64,000 bases of DNA. Origin: Ophiodon elongatus. Taxonomy: Eukaryota > Chordata > Actinopteri > Perciformes > Hexagrammidae. Below, piece after piece: positions 1-12,249 of this stretch. The notes under the pieces were generated by a model that saw only the letters and a program-made list of their open reading frames with translations, searched no databases and was not told the origin of the DNA. Numbering within the stretch: position 1 is the stretch's first letter; every line of letters begins with the position of its first letter. The stretch is from positions 62,001 to 126,000 of the forward strand of contig JACSYO010001698.1 of the NCBI GenBank assembly GCA_016806645.1. Reading direction: 5' to 3'. A program made the position numbers and the translations under genes.

Positions 1-311
1 GTAACTTGGGAAAGCTACTGATAGCTGCCAGGGAAAACAAAAGTGCTGTGAATTGGACCTTCATTTTCCTAAAAGATGGTACCCGGTGGCAGACCGAATT
101 GCTTAGTAAAAAGCAAAGCTTACAGGGAACACATCTAAATGCTGATGATGTCATTATTCTATTGCCATTACATTGTGCAATCAATATTCATAATGATAAG
201 TTAAGTAAAAATGTGTGTCTATTACCACTTCAATGCATTGAATTGTCCTAAGATTAGTTACATTTTCTTTGTTCTCATCTTTATTTCTCTACAAGCCTGT
301 TGCTTTAAAAC

Positions 312-370
<59 letters not shown>

Positions 371-537
371 TGTGTGTGTGTGTGTGTAGTATAGTCACAC
401 TCCCATGTCATCTACAGCTTGACATCATACAAAAAGACAAAACTATTTTTATATGTTTTGTATATATATAGATAAAGCATTGATTCCATCTGTCATTATG
501 AGTGCTCCTTCAATGATGCATGTTTGGGTGTCCTTAG
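1..537 (+). other. bach1: bach1 intron (partial)
   Basis: This is the left edge of the window and lies inside a bach1 intron. It ends at an AG acceptor at 536-537. No coding exon is visible. The main content is a TG microsatellite at about 314-387, listed separately. Short open frames here have no recognisable domain and no splice context. Confidence 0.7.
314..387 (+). repeat. (TG)n microsatellite
   Basis: About 74 bp of TG dinucleotide with one interruption, in the bach1 intron 150 bp before the bZIP exon. Confidence 0.95.
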
Positions 538-1171
538 GTGCAGTTGCCTTTCTCTGTGGAGTGCATTGTGGATCTGAGCAGGAATGACTTCCAACAGCTG
601 CTGAAGCAACAGGTCTTTACACAAGAACAGCTGGAGTTCGTCCATGATATGAGACGGCGCAGCAAAAATCGCCTCGCAGCTCAGCGTTGCCGCAAGAGGA
701 AACTAGACTGCATATATGATCTGCAGTGTGAAATCAACAAGCTGGTAAACAAAAAACATGTTTTTGTTTAAATCATTAAGCACTTCTTGCTTACAGAAAT
801 GTTAATCATGGTTTTGTGTGTACTGCGTTTCACAGAAGACAGAGAGGGAGAAACTAATGATGGAGAAGAGCCATTTGAGCCAGCTGAGGTCAAAAACATG
901 TCACAGTGTTTCTGCATTATGCCAGAGGGTCTGCAACGAAGCCAACCTGCAGCCAGAGCAGCTCCAGGTGTTGGCCCAATACACCTCCCCGGACTGCCCT
1001 CTGTCCTCTTTCTTTCCTCACATAGATGCACTTCTTTCACAGCCTGAGTTACCCCAACCTCAGGCTTCATTTTCGGCCTGTTTTGTCGGCTTTGATAAGT
1101 ATTCGGCGTCTAAGGCTTCGTCCAGCTCCAAAACGGATACAGTCACAGGTGATGGTCAACATTCACTTTAG
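538..1171 (+). CDS. bach1: BACH1 transcription factor, C-terminal exons (5' partial)
   Basis: Two coding exons, 538-744 and 836-1171 (stop TAG 1169-1171), give the last 180 residues of a CNC-bZIP repressor. The first exon holds the CNC region and basic domain, with the hallmark stretch RRRSKNRLAAQRCRKRKLDC, and the start of the leucine zipper. The second completes the zipper and carries the conserved CQRVCNEA and YTSPDCPLS segments, which fit BACH1 better than BACH2. BACH1 pairs with small Maf proteins on MARE/ARE sites and represses haem- and oxidative-stress-responsive genes such as hmox1. The BTB domain and the haem-binding Cys-Pro motifs would be encoded upstream, outside the window. The 5' splice site GT is at 745-746 and the acceptor AG at 834-835; the intron is only 91 bp. 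In mammals BACH1 is not linked to RAB38. BACH2 is the main alternative. Confidence 0.88.
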
Positions 1172-2900
1172 ATACACATTCAGCACACATACATGCAACA
1201 CATGCTTCCCACTCTGTATCACACAATATTTTAAGACATTACCACATACTGTGGACTAAGTACAGGCTGCATAGTAGTGGCATACTTGTGATACATATTT
1301 TAATGGAAAGACCATAATCAGCACACATTCTCATTAACTCCTGCTACCTTATTATTCAAAACATAAAACTTAAATTAAGAGGTCAGGAATGTATTCCAGG
1401 TATCCAAAACCATTCATTTTTATCTTTCCATCAATTATAAGTCTCTGATGACCTTCAGTAGCGAATTTTTCACAATTTGCAAATGGATTATTAGACTTAG
1501 TTTTCTGGTTGAAGCGGAATAGTACCTGCTTACAAATCAAATCAGCCAGGGTGCATGATGAGAATGTTAAAATGTTAGCATTGAGACAATCACAACTTTA
1601 ATCAGAAATCAAAGGGAACAATGGTCTCTTTATTTATAATCTGCTTCACTGCTTAATTACCTCAGGATAACACACACCATCTTTATACACGTGTACTTTA
1701 ATTGTTTAACATGTTTAGACAGGTTCTCAGGTATTAATAGGAAAATTCAGCATACAATACCTCTTGCAGACAGTGTTGGTTCTCTCTTTAGAGTGGAACA
1801 CAAAACAGCATTTTGCACTAAAACCATACAACACAACAAGCATAATGTGCCATGTTTACCTTCTGGTCATATGTCTGGCTAAGATATTTCTGACTGTCAT
1901 TGTGGTCGTCTGACCACAGTGACACAGCTCTCCTTGGTTGCCCACCGCTCTCAGAGCTTAGCTTTGACTCACTTAAACAGACCTCACAAATTTTCCTAAC
2001 ATGTTTGAAGTGCTGTCTAGAGAAAGTGTACCTTAGCAGAGCTTTTATGCTGAATATGAACAAAGTAGCTGCACTTTTAGGAGAAAAGCTGCCTCACCCA
2101 GTGTGACGAAAAGTATTCCCATCATTGTATGCCTTGTATTGTGGCAAGTATTGGACTCTTCTAATATATTCTACGGAAATATTGTGTGTTACCCAGCAAA
2201 ACTTGATTATCTTTAACACCCTTATCTAAATTAGTGTCAAGGGTCAAGTGAACAATGTAGCATTAACATGCAGTACAAGCACATTGATGTGTATTTTTTG
2301 TGTCTCCTGTACTATCAACACCACAATTATGTTTATTGATAAGTTACTACATTTTTTGTAGTTCTTTTGACTTTCACCTATAACCTTTCACCTAGTTTCT
2401 CCCTGCTTATGATAGATCTTGGACACTCAGGACTCTTCACAGAAAACCGGTTTGCAACCTCCTCATGATCAAGTTTCACTGTATTATATATGCATGTATT
2501 TATAGATTTCTTTTCAACCATGATAATCACAACTGTGCAGCTGCTCTTACATTATTTGTGTAAATATGAAAATCAGTTATACATTCAGTTCATGTGTAAA
2601 ATATGATAATGCTGGTGCTTATCGCCCTCTAGTGGCAGTGCCTGTGCAGTCAATAGACTGAGAGCTGTATAAACGTGTACTACAATGTGTATGCAGCACA
2701 CATTGCTCTACGACTGCGTTCCTTTATTTTTATTGAATAAAATGGACTATATCGTTCTATCATAATGTCAAAAAGAATTCCTGCATTATTTAAGCAAAAG
2801 TGAAAGAGCCGATCAACATTGAAACACAAAATAAAATTCTCCAAACAGTAAAACATGTTTATTATCATCCCTCAGTTGTGAAGATGATTGTTAGTGCAAC
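1172..2900 (+). other. probable bach1 3' UTR and downstream sequence
   Basis: AT-rich non-coding sequence follows the bach1 stop. Possible poly(A) signals (AATAAA) lie at about 2736 and 2832, so the 3' UTR may run to about 2.75-2.85 kb. No conserved coding sequence is seen. The extent is inferred and no transcript evidence is available. Confidence 0.4.
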
Positions 2901-4425
2901 ACATTATGCAATATTAGAGAATAGAATTAAAACACAACAGTAAGGTTAATGAGATGTAAAATCTGTCACTGTTCAGTGTGAGGGATAGCTCGGCTCATAA
3001 GGTTTTCAGAAGACTCATCTTTCAACCTGTACAGATATATTAATGATTTAATACTGCACTTAGTCTTTCATGTTTCTCCCTCCTGAATCTCAGTCGCCCT
3101 CTCCCACTTAGTCTCCTCTCTGTTACCTTTAAGTTTATTTTTCTTTTCACTCTCTCTTCAGTCCTCTACACCCCCTCTGTCTCTCTCTGGAGGCTATTTT
3201 AATTATACAGAGACTGCGTTTTCATCTCTCAATTTTCCTTTATATGAGCAAACATAACGTAATAGCTCTCCAGATGATTACGAAACTATACTAAGATCTG
3301 TGAATCACAGTAACGCTGGTCATTCTCACTAGCTATTCATGAACTTATCATAAAGAGAGAATAAAAGGAAGACGGGGCAAAGGTCAAGCAGGTCAACCTG
3401 GCCTAATAGATTTTGGCACTGGGGAGTGGGAACCAAGGGTCACTGAGGTCCCAGGGCTTAAGGATGAGAAAGTCACCCTAATAAAGATCATTTGCTTGGG
3501 AAAGCATGTTCACACACTGTAATTAAGTTTCAAATCCAGTCATTCTCAAGTGGTTGCACATCACTTTAACTCACGTGTGTGTGTCTGTGTGTGTGCATGT
3601 GTGTGTGTGTGTGTGTGTGTGTATGTTTCTACAGCTAAATCCAACGGTGTTTATATTTGTTGTTTCTCTTTGGAAATGAGACATGTTGGGAAACACACTA
3701 TATGAATCATGTCTCCTTATTAGAACATACAAGTCCAGTTAATATGATTAGAAATAAAGGAGTGTGCATTGCTTGCGGTGTTACGAATGTGACAACAGAT
3801 GGCACCACATGAGCAGTTACTGACGGTGAGAGCAGGGCAAAAGACTCTTGATCAGATCATATCATGTTTCTTCTATCATCTTCTTGTCGCTGCATTACAT
3901 AAATTGTCTCATGGTCTCCATGTGATTAAGCCGGCTCAATGTGTTTCAATCTTAAAGAGTAATCATCGATGATACATGTGAATTGTGTCTGGAAAATATT
4001 TAAAAGGAATTTGAATGTGACCTGTTTAATGTGTTTGCTGCTGTTTACCTGCATGCACCTTTGATGAGCTGTCTGTCTTATGTTGCTGTAAGATTTAAGT
4101 ATTGCTTTTCTCCCATCTCATTTTCTTCTCCAGCTAACTGCTTCTCCTCGTCTCTCTCTCGCTCTCTCCCTCTGAGAGAATATTATGTGGGTGTTTTCTG
4201 TAGGTGGTTCTCTGGCAGAGCCTGAGCACTAAAGAGAACACAATATGTTGGGCTAGTAATCCCAGTAATGAATAGTTAGATCAGTGCCAGCTGTTGTCAT
4301 ATGAAGAGTTAATGGACCAAAACTTTGAGAATATTGTTCCAAATTGAAATTAATGTTTAATTGTAGTGTTTTGTTTTTAATTGCATCTTTCAATGACACC
4401 CACTCTCACAACAACAGCTTGTTTC

Positions 4426-4812
4426 TTAAAGGAGTGTGTAGGATTTTTAGGCATCTAGCGGTGAGTTTGCAGATTGCATTCAACTAGTACCCCACCGCTC
4501 ACCGCTCACCACTCCCTTTCCAAGCGTGTCTGAGAACTACGGTGGCCTTAAGGTAACGTACAAACTTGAAAGGCTCTCACAAAAGCCAGTGTTTGGTTGG
4601 TCTGTTGTGGGCTACTGTAGAAACACGTCGGTGCAACATGGCGGACTCCATGAAGATGGCTTGATCCCTGTGTAGATATGAAGGGCTAATTCTAAACTAA
4701 CGAAGACAACCATTCTTAATTGCAGGTAATTTATACATGAAAACATAGTTATGAATATTATATTCAGTTTCTGCCAATTCATCCCCCTAAATCCCACACA
4801 CTGTTCTTTTGT
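4426..4812. mobile_element. MITE-like non-autonomous DNA element
   Basis: The two ends are imperfect inverted repeats: GTGTGTAGGATTT near 4433 faces AAATCCCACACAC near 4790, with AAAGG-type outer ends. The interior includes the motif ATGGCGGACTCC. The layout resembles a short-inverted-repeat family that I recall as very common in teleosts. I could not find a clear target-site duplication, so the superfamily is unassigned and the outer boundary is good to about 5 bp. Confidence 0.6.
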
Positions 4813-5019
4813 GTCGAGTTATTTATGTCATTTAGAAGAATTCAGAAGACAACATTCTTCCAAAGTGGATTAATGGCATTTTTAGATCAGTTGATGGGTT
4901 GTTGGTGGTGATGTTTTAAATGAGCCAAGAGCAGACGACCAAATCTAATCCCTCAGGCTGAGAATAATCCACACAGTCATGTGGCTTGTAATGAGAACCT
5001 GAGGGTCCTTGATCAGTGA

Positions 5020-5021
<2 letters not shown>

Positions 5022-5069
<48 letters not shown>
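5022..5069. repeat. (CA)n microsatellite
   Basis: Uninterrupted CA dinucleotide run of about 48 bp in intergenic sequence. Confidence 0.95.
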
Positions 5070-5071
<2 letters not shown>

Positions 5072-5852
5072 CTACAGTGTGTATGAACTATAGTGATCAT
5101 GAGGCTGTAAAAAGAGGTGTTCCAGGTTAAAGTTAAATGGCAAGAGTACACGTTGAGGTCACATTATTGTGTTACAAAAACAGGGACCTGTGATATGACT
5201 TAATTTATTTTACAATAAATGTTGAAAAGAACAATGGACAGTAGGTGTAATCAGCAGTATGACTCAGTTCATTTGTGAGACAAAACATTCAATTATTGTG
5301 CTCCACAGAATGTGTGTGAGCATGCAGTTCTTTCTAGGATAGTGTAACGCCATGCGGATATCCCATGATGTCACGCACCCTCATGATGAGTCCAACTAAC
5401 AATGTGAAATTGTAATCCTGTGCAGAGGTCATTGTTGAGGCCCATCAGGCCGTAATGCGCATGCTGTAAATGACCACCAAGAACTCACAAGAACACATGA
5501 TCACATGCTGTGATCAGGCTTATAAATACTGTGCAAGCACTGCTGACAAACAGCAGCTGGAGGAAACAATGTAGCATACGTCATTAAACATTTCCTGTAC
5601 ATTTGTACATTGTGTGGATTTTTTTTACAGGTTTGGCACATTGGACACCCATGGACTTGAGTATATGTATAAACTTTAGTTTATCTAAAGTGATAAACAC
5701 AAATCTTCTCTGTCTTAAGTTACACTAAGAAAAAAGACAACATTGAGCAAAGTGGGTTCAATTACCTTGCCTTTTACATACATAGTACCAAGTAATACAG
5801 AGGCACAAGGTCACCAAAAAGAGGAAAACAACTTCAAGTCAACTCGTTGGAG

Positions 5853-5898
5853 GATCAATAAAAGTACTCCATCTCTGGATGGAGTACTTTTATTGATC
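5853..5898. repeat. perfect 21-bp inverted repeat with 4-nt loop
   Basis: The arms 5853-5873 and 5878-5898 are exact reverse complements separated by TCTG. There are no mismatches, and pairing stops abruptly at both outer ends. Confidence 0.95.
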
Positions 5899-7373
5899 GA
5901 GCCTTAACGTCGAGCCTGCATGTAGTACTGTAGGCTATGTGAATCAGAGAATGAGAGAAAGAGGGAAGAGAGGGGCTGGAGACAGATACTGCTAAAGAAA
6001 GACACAAAAAGCAGCCATATTTCAAGAGGACAGAGAATTTTTCAGTATATAAACAATAACTGAGAATGGAGTGTAGTGGGAGAGGAGAACAGGTGATGTA
6101 AAAAAGATACAAGGACAGGGAGGGAGAAGAAAATCTATGTGCATATGTGTGTATGAGTGTGTCTGCGTGTGTGTATTTGTGCCTGTATAGGAATAGCTTC
6201 TCACGGATGTTGAGGATAACCATGAAAAATGATCTAGTTACCATGGATACAGAGGGTTAAGCTTTGGCAAGTGAATTCATGAGAAGGTCCAGTTTACATC
6301 CAGACAATCAACACAATTTTACTCCTGATGAAGACAAATAACCCAGATGCACAAAATTAACAAATTAATCACTTTGGTTAAATGCTGCAGCCAGATATAG
6401 TGGTTATGGAAACAAGGGCAATCACTCTCTTCCATTAACAAACAATCGTGTCTAAAAAAAACACTTTCAACCTGAACTACTCCAGTGGAACTAGAAAAAG
6501 ACTAGTAACACTAGGCAATCTCCGGGCTATTTGTGTGTCTAATTGTAATCCTTTTTTTTGCCTCCAACTAAGTTGTTGCTATTAATACGAATGTATTGCG
6601 ACTTTGTCAGGTGTAGGAAAAATGTTACGCAGAATAACATATTACATTAACCAGCATTACGCTCATAAAAGCATGTAAATAACTTAAACTCATAATAAAA
6701 AACCATGTACGTGCAAAATTCACATAATTACACATATTCAATATTTCTTTCTTTGGCTCTCGTAGAATAAACAGTAAAGGAAGTCTGTATGACAATCACA
6801 CTGCTTTTTTTTCACCAATTTAAGGTGGCGGTGAAGGTAAATTGAGGGAGAACAACATCCCAATCACATTTGCTTGAAATGGTGACGAACCAACAACATT
6901 CTGTTGCATTCTGTTGCATTCTGTAATTACTGCACACCTTTGGGCGTGTTGCATCAGTCAGCTTGGTCCAGCACGTCGAGTGCCAGTTGCCAGACCTTTT
7001 CCAAGTGAACTTAGAAGAACATGTCATCTTGACCAGCTAGAAAGCACAGCCCCTGTTTTATACTTTGAATAACCATGCCAAAGAGCATAGAAAAGTTATA
7101 CTTGTTTGTCTGCCAAAAGAACTTTTATCTCACAGTATGAAGAGTCACTAAAAGTTGTCCTCCTTACTTCTTAGTCCATGTGATTTTAGTTTACAAACTC
7201 TGTTTCTCCTGTAATTGGACACTGAGAACACAAACAAACCACAAACATTCACCGGAATAAAATCTTCAACCCTGGTTTGGATCAAAGAGGCCGATCTGTG
7301 TACTTAGATTTCCTTGGACGTATGGGTGGTGTGCCTGTCCCTCTTTGTGCTACTGTCTTTCAATTCTGTTTTC

Positions 7374-10300
7374 TTATTTAAAGCAGCCAGAGCAGCTCAT
7401 CTGCCTGTTGGAGTCAAGCTGAGGTGAGATGGTGTCCGGTACCACGCTTTTCAGGATGTCATTCTCTGTGGCCATGATGTGCTTAACCAGGAGGTTTGCA
7501 GCTTCACCAATATTGAGATTATCCTAAAAGAGAAAGAAAACTGTCAGGCATGGGTCTATAATTTGTTTTTACTTCTCTTTTATAATCTGTAGATTCTAAT
7601 TTGTATTCTAATTATCTATTATTATTATTATTATTATTCACAGTTGTACTTCCTTAATTATATATCCTGTCTGACATTTTGATTGTTTATATATTTGCGT
7701 TAGGACAGTGACAAAATAAAATAAAAAACATTGTGTCAGGTAAACAAAGTAAACATACGATTTATAGACCTTTGGAAAAATTGATTTAAATGGATCTGTT
7801 TGGGATAGTTACTAAAACAATCATCTCAGCAAAGTCAGTAAAGTACATAATGTTCCAGCTTCAGCTGCCGTGCCGTCAGTTTGCATCCTGTGCAGACGTT
7901 AACCTACAGCATGTTCTAAGTGTGGGTAACTAGCATGTTATCGCCTTCATGTGATTAACACCATGCATGCACCTTAATGTGTCTGAAACTACTTCAAATG
8001 AATGCTGTAAAAAAAAAAAAATTCTAACTGCTACCGGAGAAGAACGTGTATGTCTGTTTGCGTAGCCTACTTCTGACATTTCTGGCTGAACCTGCACCTT
8101 ATAACCTTTAACCTACAGAATGTTGAGTCTTGATGCCACAAGAATGGCAGCACACTTATCTTATTATCCAGCCTCCAACACATTAGTGTCAACGGAGGAT
8201 GTGTGAATGGAAACAATTTTTGTAGAATTCATAGCTGCGTGTAAGTACTGCAAAGTTTTCAGATTAGTATGTGGAACGAGGTTGATTGAAATTGTCATGC
8301 ATTACAGAAACTATGGGTTGTTTACATTATTTGGAAGCTCCATCTTTACAAACGTATAGTGTACAGACATTTTTTTTCAAATATAAATATGTTTGAAATT
8401 CAAGTCAAGCATACCCTATATCATAAATATTGGGGATAGATGTGATGCACAAAATACCTAGAACTTTCTATTGATTAACTATTTTTTCTTTCCTTGGAAG
8501 CAGAACTCTTTTCTGATCACCAGGCATCAGGTAACAGTCCTCTAACACTTTTAACTAAAATAACTTGTTTTGACCCTGCTTTTCAAATTCATCTACCAGA
8601 GCCACTTTCCATGAGGATATGAAATTCCAGTTGGCTCTGTGGGGATGTTTTTCACTGACTGAAGTGACCTGATTGGGAGATGATCTATACTGAGTGTGTC
8701 AGCCACTCACTGCAAAGGCCCACCATCTGGCCCATTCATTAACATTTTGATGAATAGAGCAATGCTTTGATGTTTTGGGAAACACATTCATTTGCATTCT
8801 TTAATTATATACAAAGGTCGACACTCGTGTAAAATATGAAGCTAAAGCCCTAGGCCAGTTAGCTTAGCTTAGCATAAAGACCAGAAACAGGGGAAAACAG
8901 CTAGCCTGACTCTGTCTGAAGGTAAGGTATACAATCTGCAAACCAGCACCTCTAAAGCCCAGCCAAGAAAAATACCTGCACATAATCATCCATAAAACCA
9001 CAAAATGTTGTTTTAACACTTGAAGATGCGCCTGAGTGGAATTTGTTGCTAAGTTTGGGGCCAACCCCATTCACCTTAATCAGCAGGTGGCAAGAAAGAC
9101 ATGGGAAAGGGGCTTGGGTCTGGAGGAGTTGTAACATTTATAAATAGCCTAAACTGTAAACATTGCACTGCTACGTTCTTATGGCATGTACTTTGAGTAT
9201 AACAAGCTATATGAGTTTTACTACATACTATATGGTACTATGACTTTTTACATACTTGCATACTATACTATAACATCTTATGACATATTTATGATATACT
9301 ATGATATTTTATGACATACTATCCTATGACTTTTTGTGACATCTTTTCATGACATACTATGCAATTACTTTTCTAATTACGTTTTATGAGATGCTACATA
9401 TATAGATATTTTTTTGGAATACTATATGGCATTTTTATGATGTGCAACCGATGCTTATGCCTGCCTGTGAGTCAACTTAAGCCTGGCGGGCCACTAGGCT
9501 TGCAATTCACTGGCGTAAACCCTGCTGCTTGTAGGCAGAGTTACCTTTAGACAGAACCAGGCTAGCTGTTTCGCTCTATTCCCAGTAATTATGCTAAGCT
9601 AAGCTAAGCGACTTCTGGCTCCAGGTTTAACATTTACAGACAGATATAAGAGTGGGTTTGATCTTTTCAGCAAAAAAAAGGAAATAATGGAAAAAGGAAA
9701 ACTATTCCTTCAATACAAAGGCCCCAGAACAGGCAGTACGAAATACAACTACACTATTGCGAATTATTGGCAAACAAGAATACCTCAGCCGTACTCTGGT
9801 CTCACCTTAGCCGAGGTCTCAAACCACCCGATGAAGCCATGGTCCTTGCAGAACTGGTCCATTTTGATGCCGTTGTTGGTCAACTCCCTGCCCTGGTCGC
9901 ACTTGTTAGCCAGGAGCACAGTGGCAATGCTCTGTCCATTAGTCAGCATTAGTTTGGAGTCCAGGTCCTCTTTCCACTTGATGACGGCCTCAAAGGTTGT
10001 GGACCGTGTTACATCAAACACTATGAAGGCTCCCATGGCTTCACGGTAGTACACTCGTGTCATGTTTCCAAAACGTTCCTGACCTGTGATGAACAAAGAC
10101 ACGCACACAGGGAGCGTCATTCATTAGTGTGGCAACACTGTTGTTTCCGAGCCATCAGTTTTCATAAGAGACTCTCATTGTTTTGCAGCAAAACAGCTAA
10201 TGCAGCTGGTATTTAGCTGTTTTAGACTGCACTTAGCAGAGCCTGCATTTGCATGAAACAGCACATTCCTGTGGTCTTACTGTCACGTTGCACTTAACTA

Positions 10301-11953
10301 GATGGTCAATGGAACTGCTTGTTCCCGTTGATAATAGGCCTACTTAAATTACACCTGTAATGCCTGACTTGTCATGGAAATAAACTTTGTCCCAGACTAT
10401 AGTGGCATTCATACAATATATCTGCAAGAATATAACTACGTAAAATGTCTGTGTTCAGCTATACATGTATGTGTATTCATCCATGCTTGAGTATTGAGCA
10501 GGGAATATAAATGAGGTGCTTGTGGGTTAGAACAGCTGTCAACAGGACATTCCCCGAGGGGTGCTCCGCTGTCTAATGTGAGTACTTGTTGGTCCAAAAC
10601 GGATTGTCTGCTGTGTAGGTGTGTACATTCTGCTTGTTTTACATACCATGCCCTCTCAGCAGAGAGGGCATGGTATGTAAAGCAAAATCTAGCAAAGTCA
10701 TTTTGACTTAGCTAAAAACACTTTGACGAGACAAAATGCTGCCTCATGAGTAAGAGGAAATTGAAATTAGATGGAGAACTTCCCCCTTTCGTGCAAGAGA
10801 ATGACTTTCCTTTCTCACAAGGAATCCTCATGGGCAGACAGACACACGCATCACACATGCCACTTGACAGGCTGTCACTCAGTACATTTATGGTGGAATT
10901 TACAGCATTACATTACAAGTACAACATGTAAAATGTACCTCTCCATAGATTATAAGAAACCAGAATTCCAGGCCCTACTTAGTCTATCCCTACTCCTCCT
11001 CACAAGGATGAATTTCAAGCCAGTAGATGAGACTAAATCAGATGTGACTTATAATTGCATTTGACCGCTTGGAGAATGTGTCTGCATGTGTGTTCGTGTG
11101 AGTGACTAATGATGTTTCGCTTTTTATTTTGGCTACAATGAGACCCATGTGACTGGCCTTAAAATCTCCCTCACATGGGCCTAATCACATGAAGCAGCAT
11201 CATACCTTGAATGAATGACTGAATGACAGTCTGCTGGTCTTTCCTAAGCACCTCTCAGTAAAGGTCTGTCTAGAAAGCCAGATGTGTCCGTGTGTGCGTG
11301 TGTGTGCGTGTGTGTGTGCGTGTGTGTGAGAGAGAGAGAGAGAGGGAGAGAGAGAGAGAGGGAAATACTGCTTTTCACAATGACAGTGCGTCCTTGAGTT
11401 GTGAATGTTTCAACATTTTTACAACAGTCATGTCTCATCTTCCTCAACCATCAACTTTTCTGGAACTACGACAAACAGCTTTGTTAAACCACTTTTTTTT
11501 ACAATGAGGATGTAAAGAGGTCCCTTAGTTCTTGCACATATTTAACACAAAAATATACGTTACGCTTTAAATAGTGTGCAACTCAAATGCATCATCAGCG
11601 AGGCTGACCCTATAGCTGAAGATAACTTAAAGTTTGAATTCTTAAAGTGACAGCCGTAGATAACTTTATATACCAAGCAAATAAAAGACATTCGACTTTC
11701 TATTCTACTTCTTCACTGCCCCACCTGCAATGTCCCAGAGTTGGAGCCGGACAGTCTCGGAGTCCCAGTTCAACACCTTCAGGGCGAAGTCCACACCGAT
11801 GGTGGCCCGGTAGTTGGTGGAGTAGTTCTGGTGGACGTAGCGCCGGATGATGGACGTCTTCCCGACCCCGAGGTCTCCGATGACCAGCACCTTGTACAGG
11901 TACTCCTTCCGGAGGCTCTGCATGCCGTTGGAGTGTGCTGACTGATTGGTCAT
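7374..11953 (-). CDS. rab38: Rab38 small GTPase
   Basis: Three exons on the minus strand: 11725-11953 (start codon 11951-11953), 9806-10083 and 7374-7523 (stop 7374-7376), giving 657 nt and 218 aa. All junctions are GT-AG. Visible G motifs are GDLGVGKTS (P-loop), YRATIGVDF (switch I), WDIAGQE, NKCD and ETSAK. The IAGQE form in place of the usual TAGQE marks the Rab32/Rab38 subfamily. The C-terminus ends CSGCFK, as in Rab38, rather than the CC of Rab32, so prenylation is expected on this short cysteine motif. Rab38 works with BLOC-3 and VARP in delivering melanosomal cargo such as tyrosinase and Tyrp1. The position beside grm5 and tyr supports the assignment. The N-terminus has about ten extra residues before a second in-frame Met (MQSLRKEYLYK), and one Val of the family ETVVRLQLW stretch is missing. 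Intron 2 carries a foldback transposon. Confidence 0.93.
8770..9715. mobile_element. palindromic (foldback-type) non-autonomous transposon
   Basis: About 70-85 bp inverted arms face each other. The left arm (about 8855-8925) contains TTAGCTTAGCTTAGCATAAA and CAGCTAGCCTGACTCTGTC. The right arm (about 9541-9625) contains CAGGCTAGCTG and ATGCTAAGCTAAGCTAAGC. Outer flanks are GGGAAACACATTCATTTGC on the left and GGAAAACTATTCCTTC on the right. This is a palindromic element type I recall as widespread in fish; its superfamily is uncertain. The interior holds degenerate tandem units. It lies in rab38 intron 2, ending about 90 bp from exon 2. Confidence 0.75.
9180..9440. repeat. degenerate tandem repeat built on CATACTATGACTTTTTATGA
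   Basis: Repeated variants of CATACTATGAC and TTTTTATGACAT occur roughly every 20-30 bp across this stretch, inside the foldback element. Related words recur near 26960-27085 and 41340-41395, so the motif is dispersed. Confidence 0.6.
10638..10681. repeat. perfect 19-bp inverted repeat with 6-nt loop
   Basis: The arms 10638-10656 and 10663-10681 are exact reverse complements around CAGCAG. It lies in rab38 intron 1. Partial similarity continues outward for a few bases. Confidence 0.95.
11283..11362. repeat. compound (TG)n(GA)n microsatellite
   Basis: An interrupted TG run passes directly into a GA run, in rab38 intron 1 about 360 bp downstream (in gene sense) of exon 1. Confidence 0.95.
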
Positions 11954-12081
11954 CTCACTTGTCGGATCTCAGGCGCAGCAGCTTCCAGAAACTTTGACTT
12001 GGTCTGAGTGCAGTTTGAGGCTTCGCCCCCCCCACCCCTCTACCCCCCTGTCCCGTGTGTCTCCCTCTGCTGGGAGTAGGA

Positions 12082-12087
12082 CACGTG
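12082..12087. promoter_or_regulatory. E-box CACGTG upstream of rab38
   Basis: A palindromic CACGTG about 130 bp before the rab38 start codon, within ACACGTGTGA. It is compatible with MITF/TFE or USF binding. RAB38 is a reported MITF target in mammals. The function here is inferred. Confidence 0.4.
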
Positions 12088-12232
12088 TGATCTGCTCAGG
12101 GGCTGTGCTTGGGAACTTGTGACCTCGGAGAAGTGCGCACGGTTTACTAAAGGCGCTGCACAGTAGTTCCTGATACAGAGCCTCCAGTGCAATATACTGC
12201 CACTTTATGTGACTTTCTTAAAGTTTAACCCT

Positions 12233-12240
12233 TCATGTGA
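12233..12240. promoter_or_regulatory. M-box-type site TCATGTGA upstream of rab38
   Basis: An exact TCATGTGA (palindrome partner TCACATGA), the preferred MITF octamer, about 280 bp upstream of the rab38 start codon. Eight-base matches do occur by chance, but the position in the promoter of a melanosome gene is suggestive. Confidence 0.4.
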
Positions 12241-12249
12241 TGCGTAACA

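Larger units (their letters stand above)
2900..7373. other. intergenic region between bach1 and rab38
   Basis: No gene is supported here. The stretch holds TG repeats (about 3577-3622), a CA repeat (about 5022-5069), a MITE-like element (4426-4812) and a perfect hairpin (5853-5898). bach1 and rab38 converge on it, so it probably also contains their 3' UTR ends. Confidence 0.6.

Noticed and set aside
6..251. 81-codon frame at the left edge
   Set aside because: AT-rich, no domain, and inside a bach1 intron without splice-site support for an exon.
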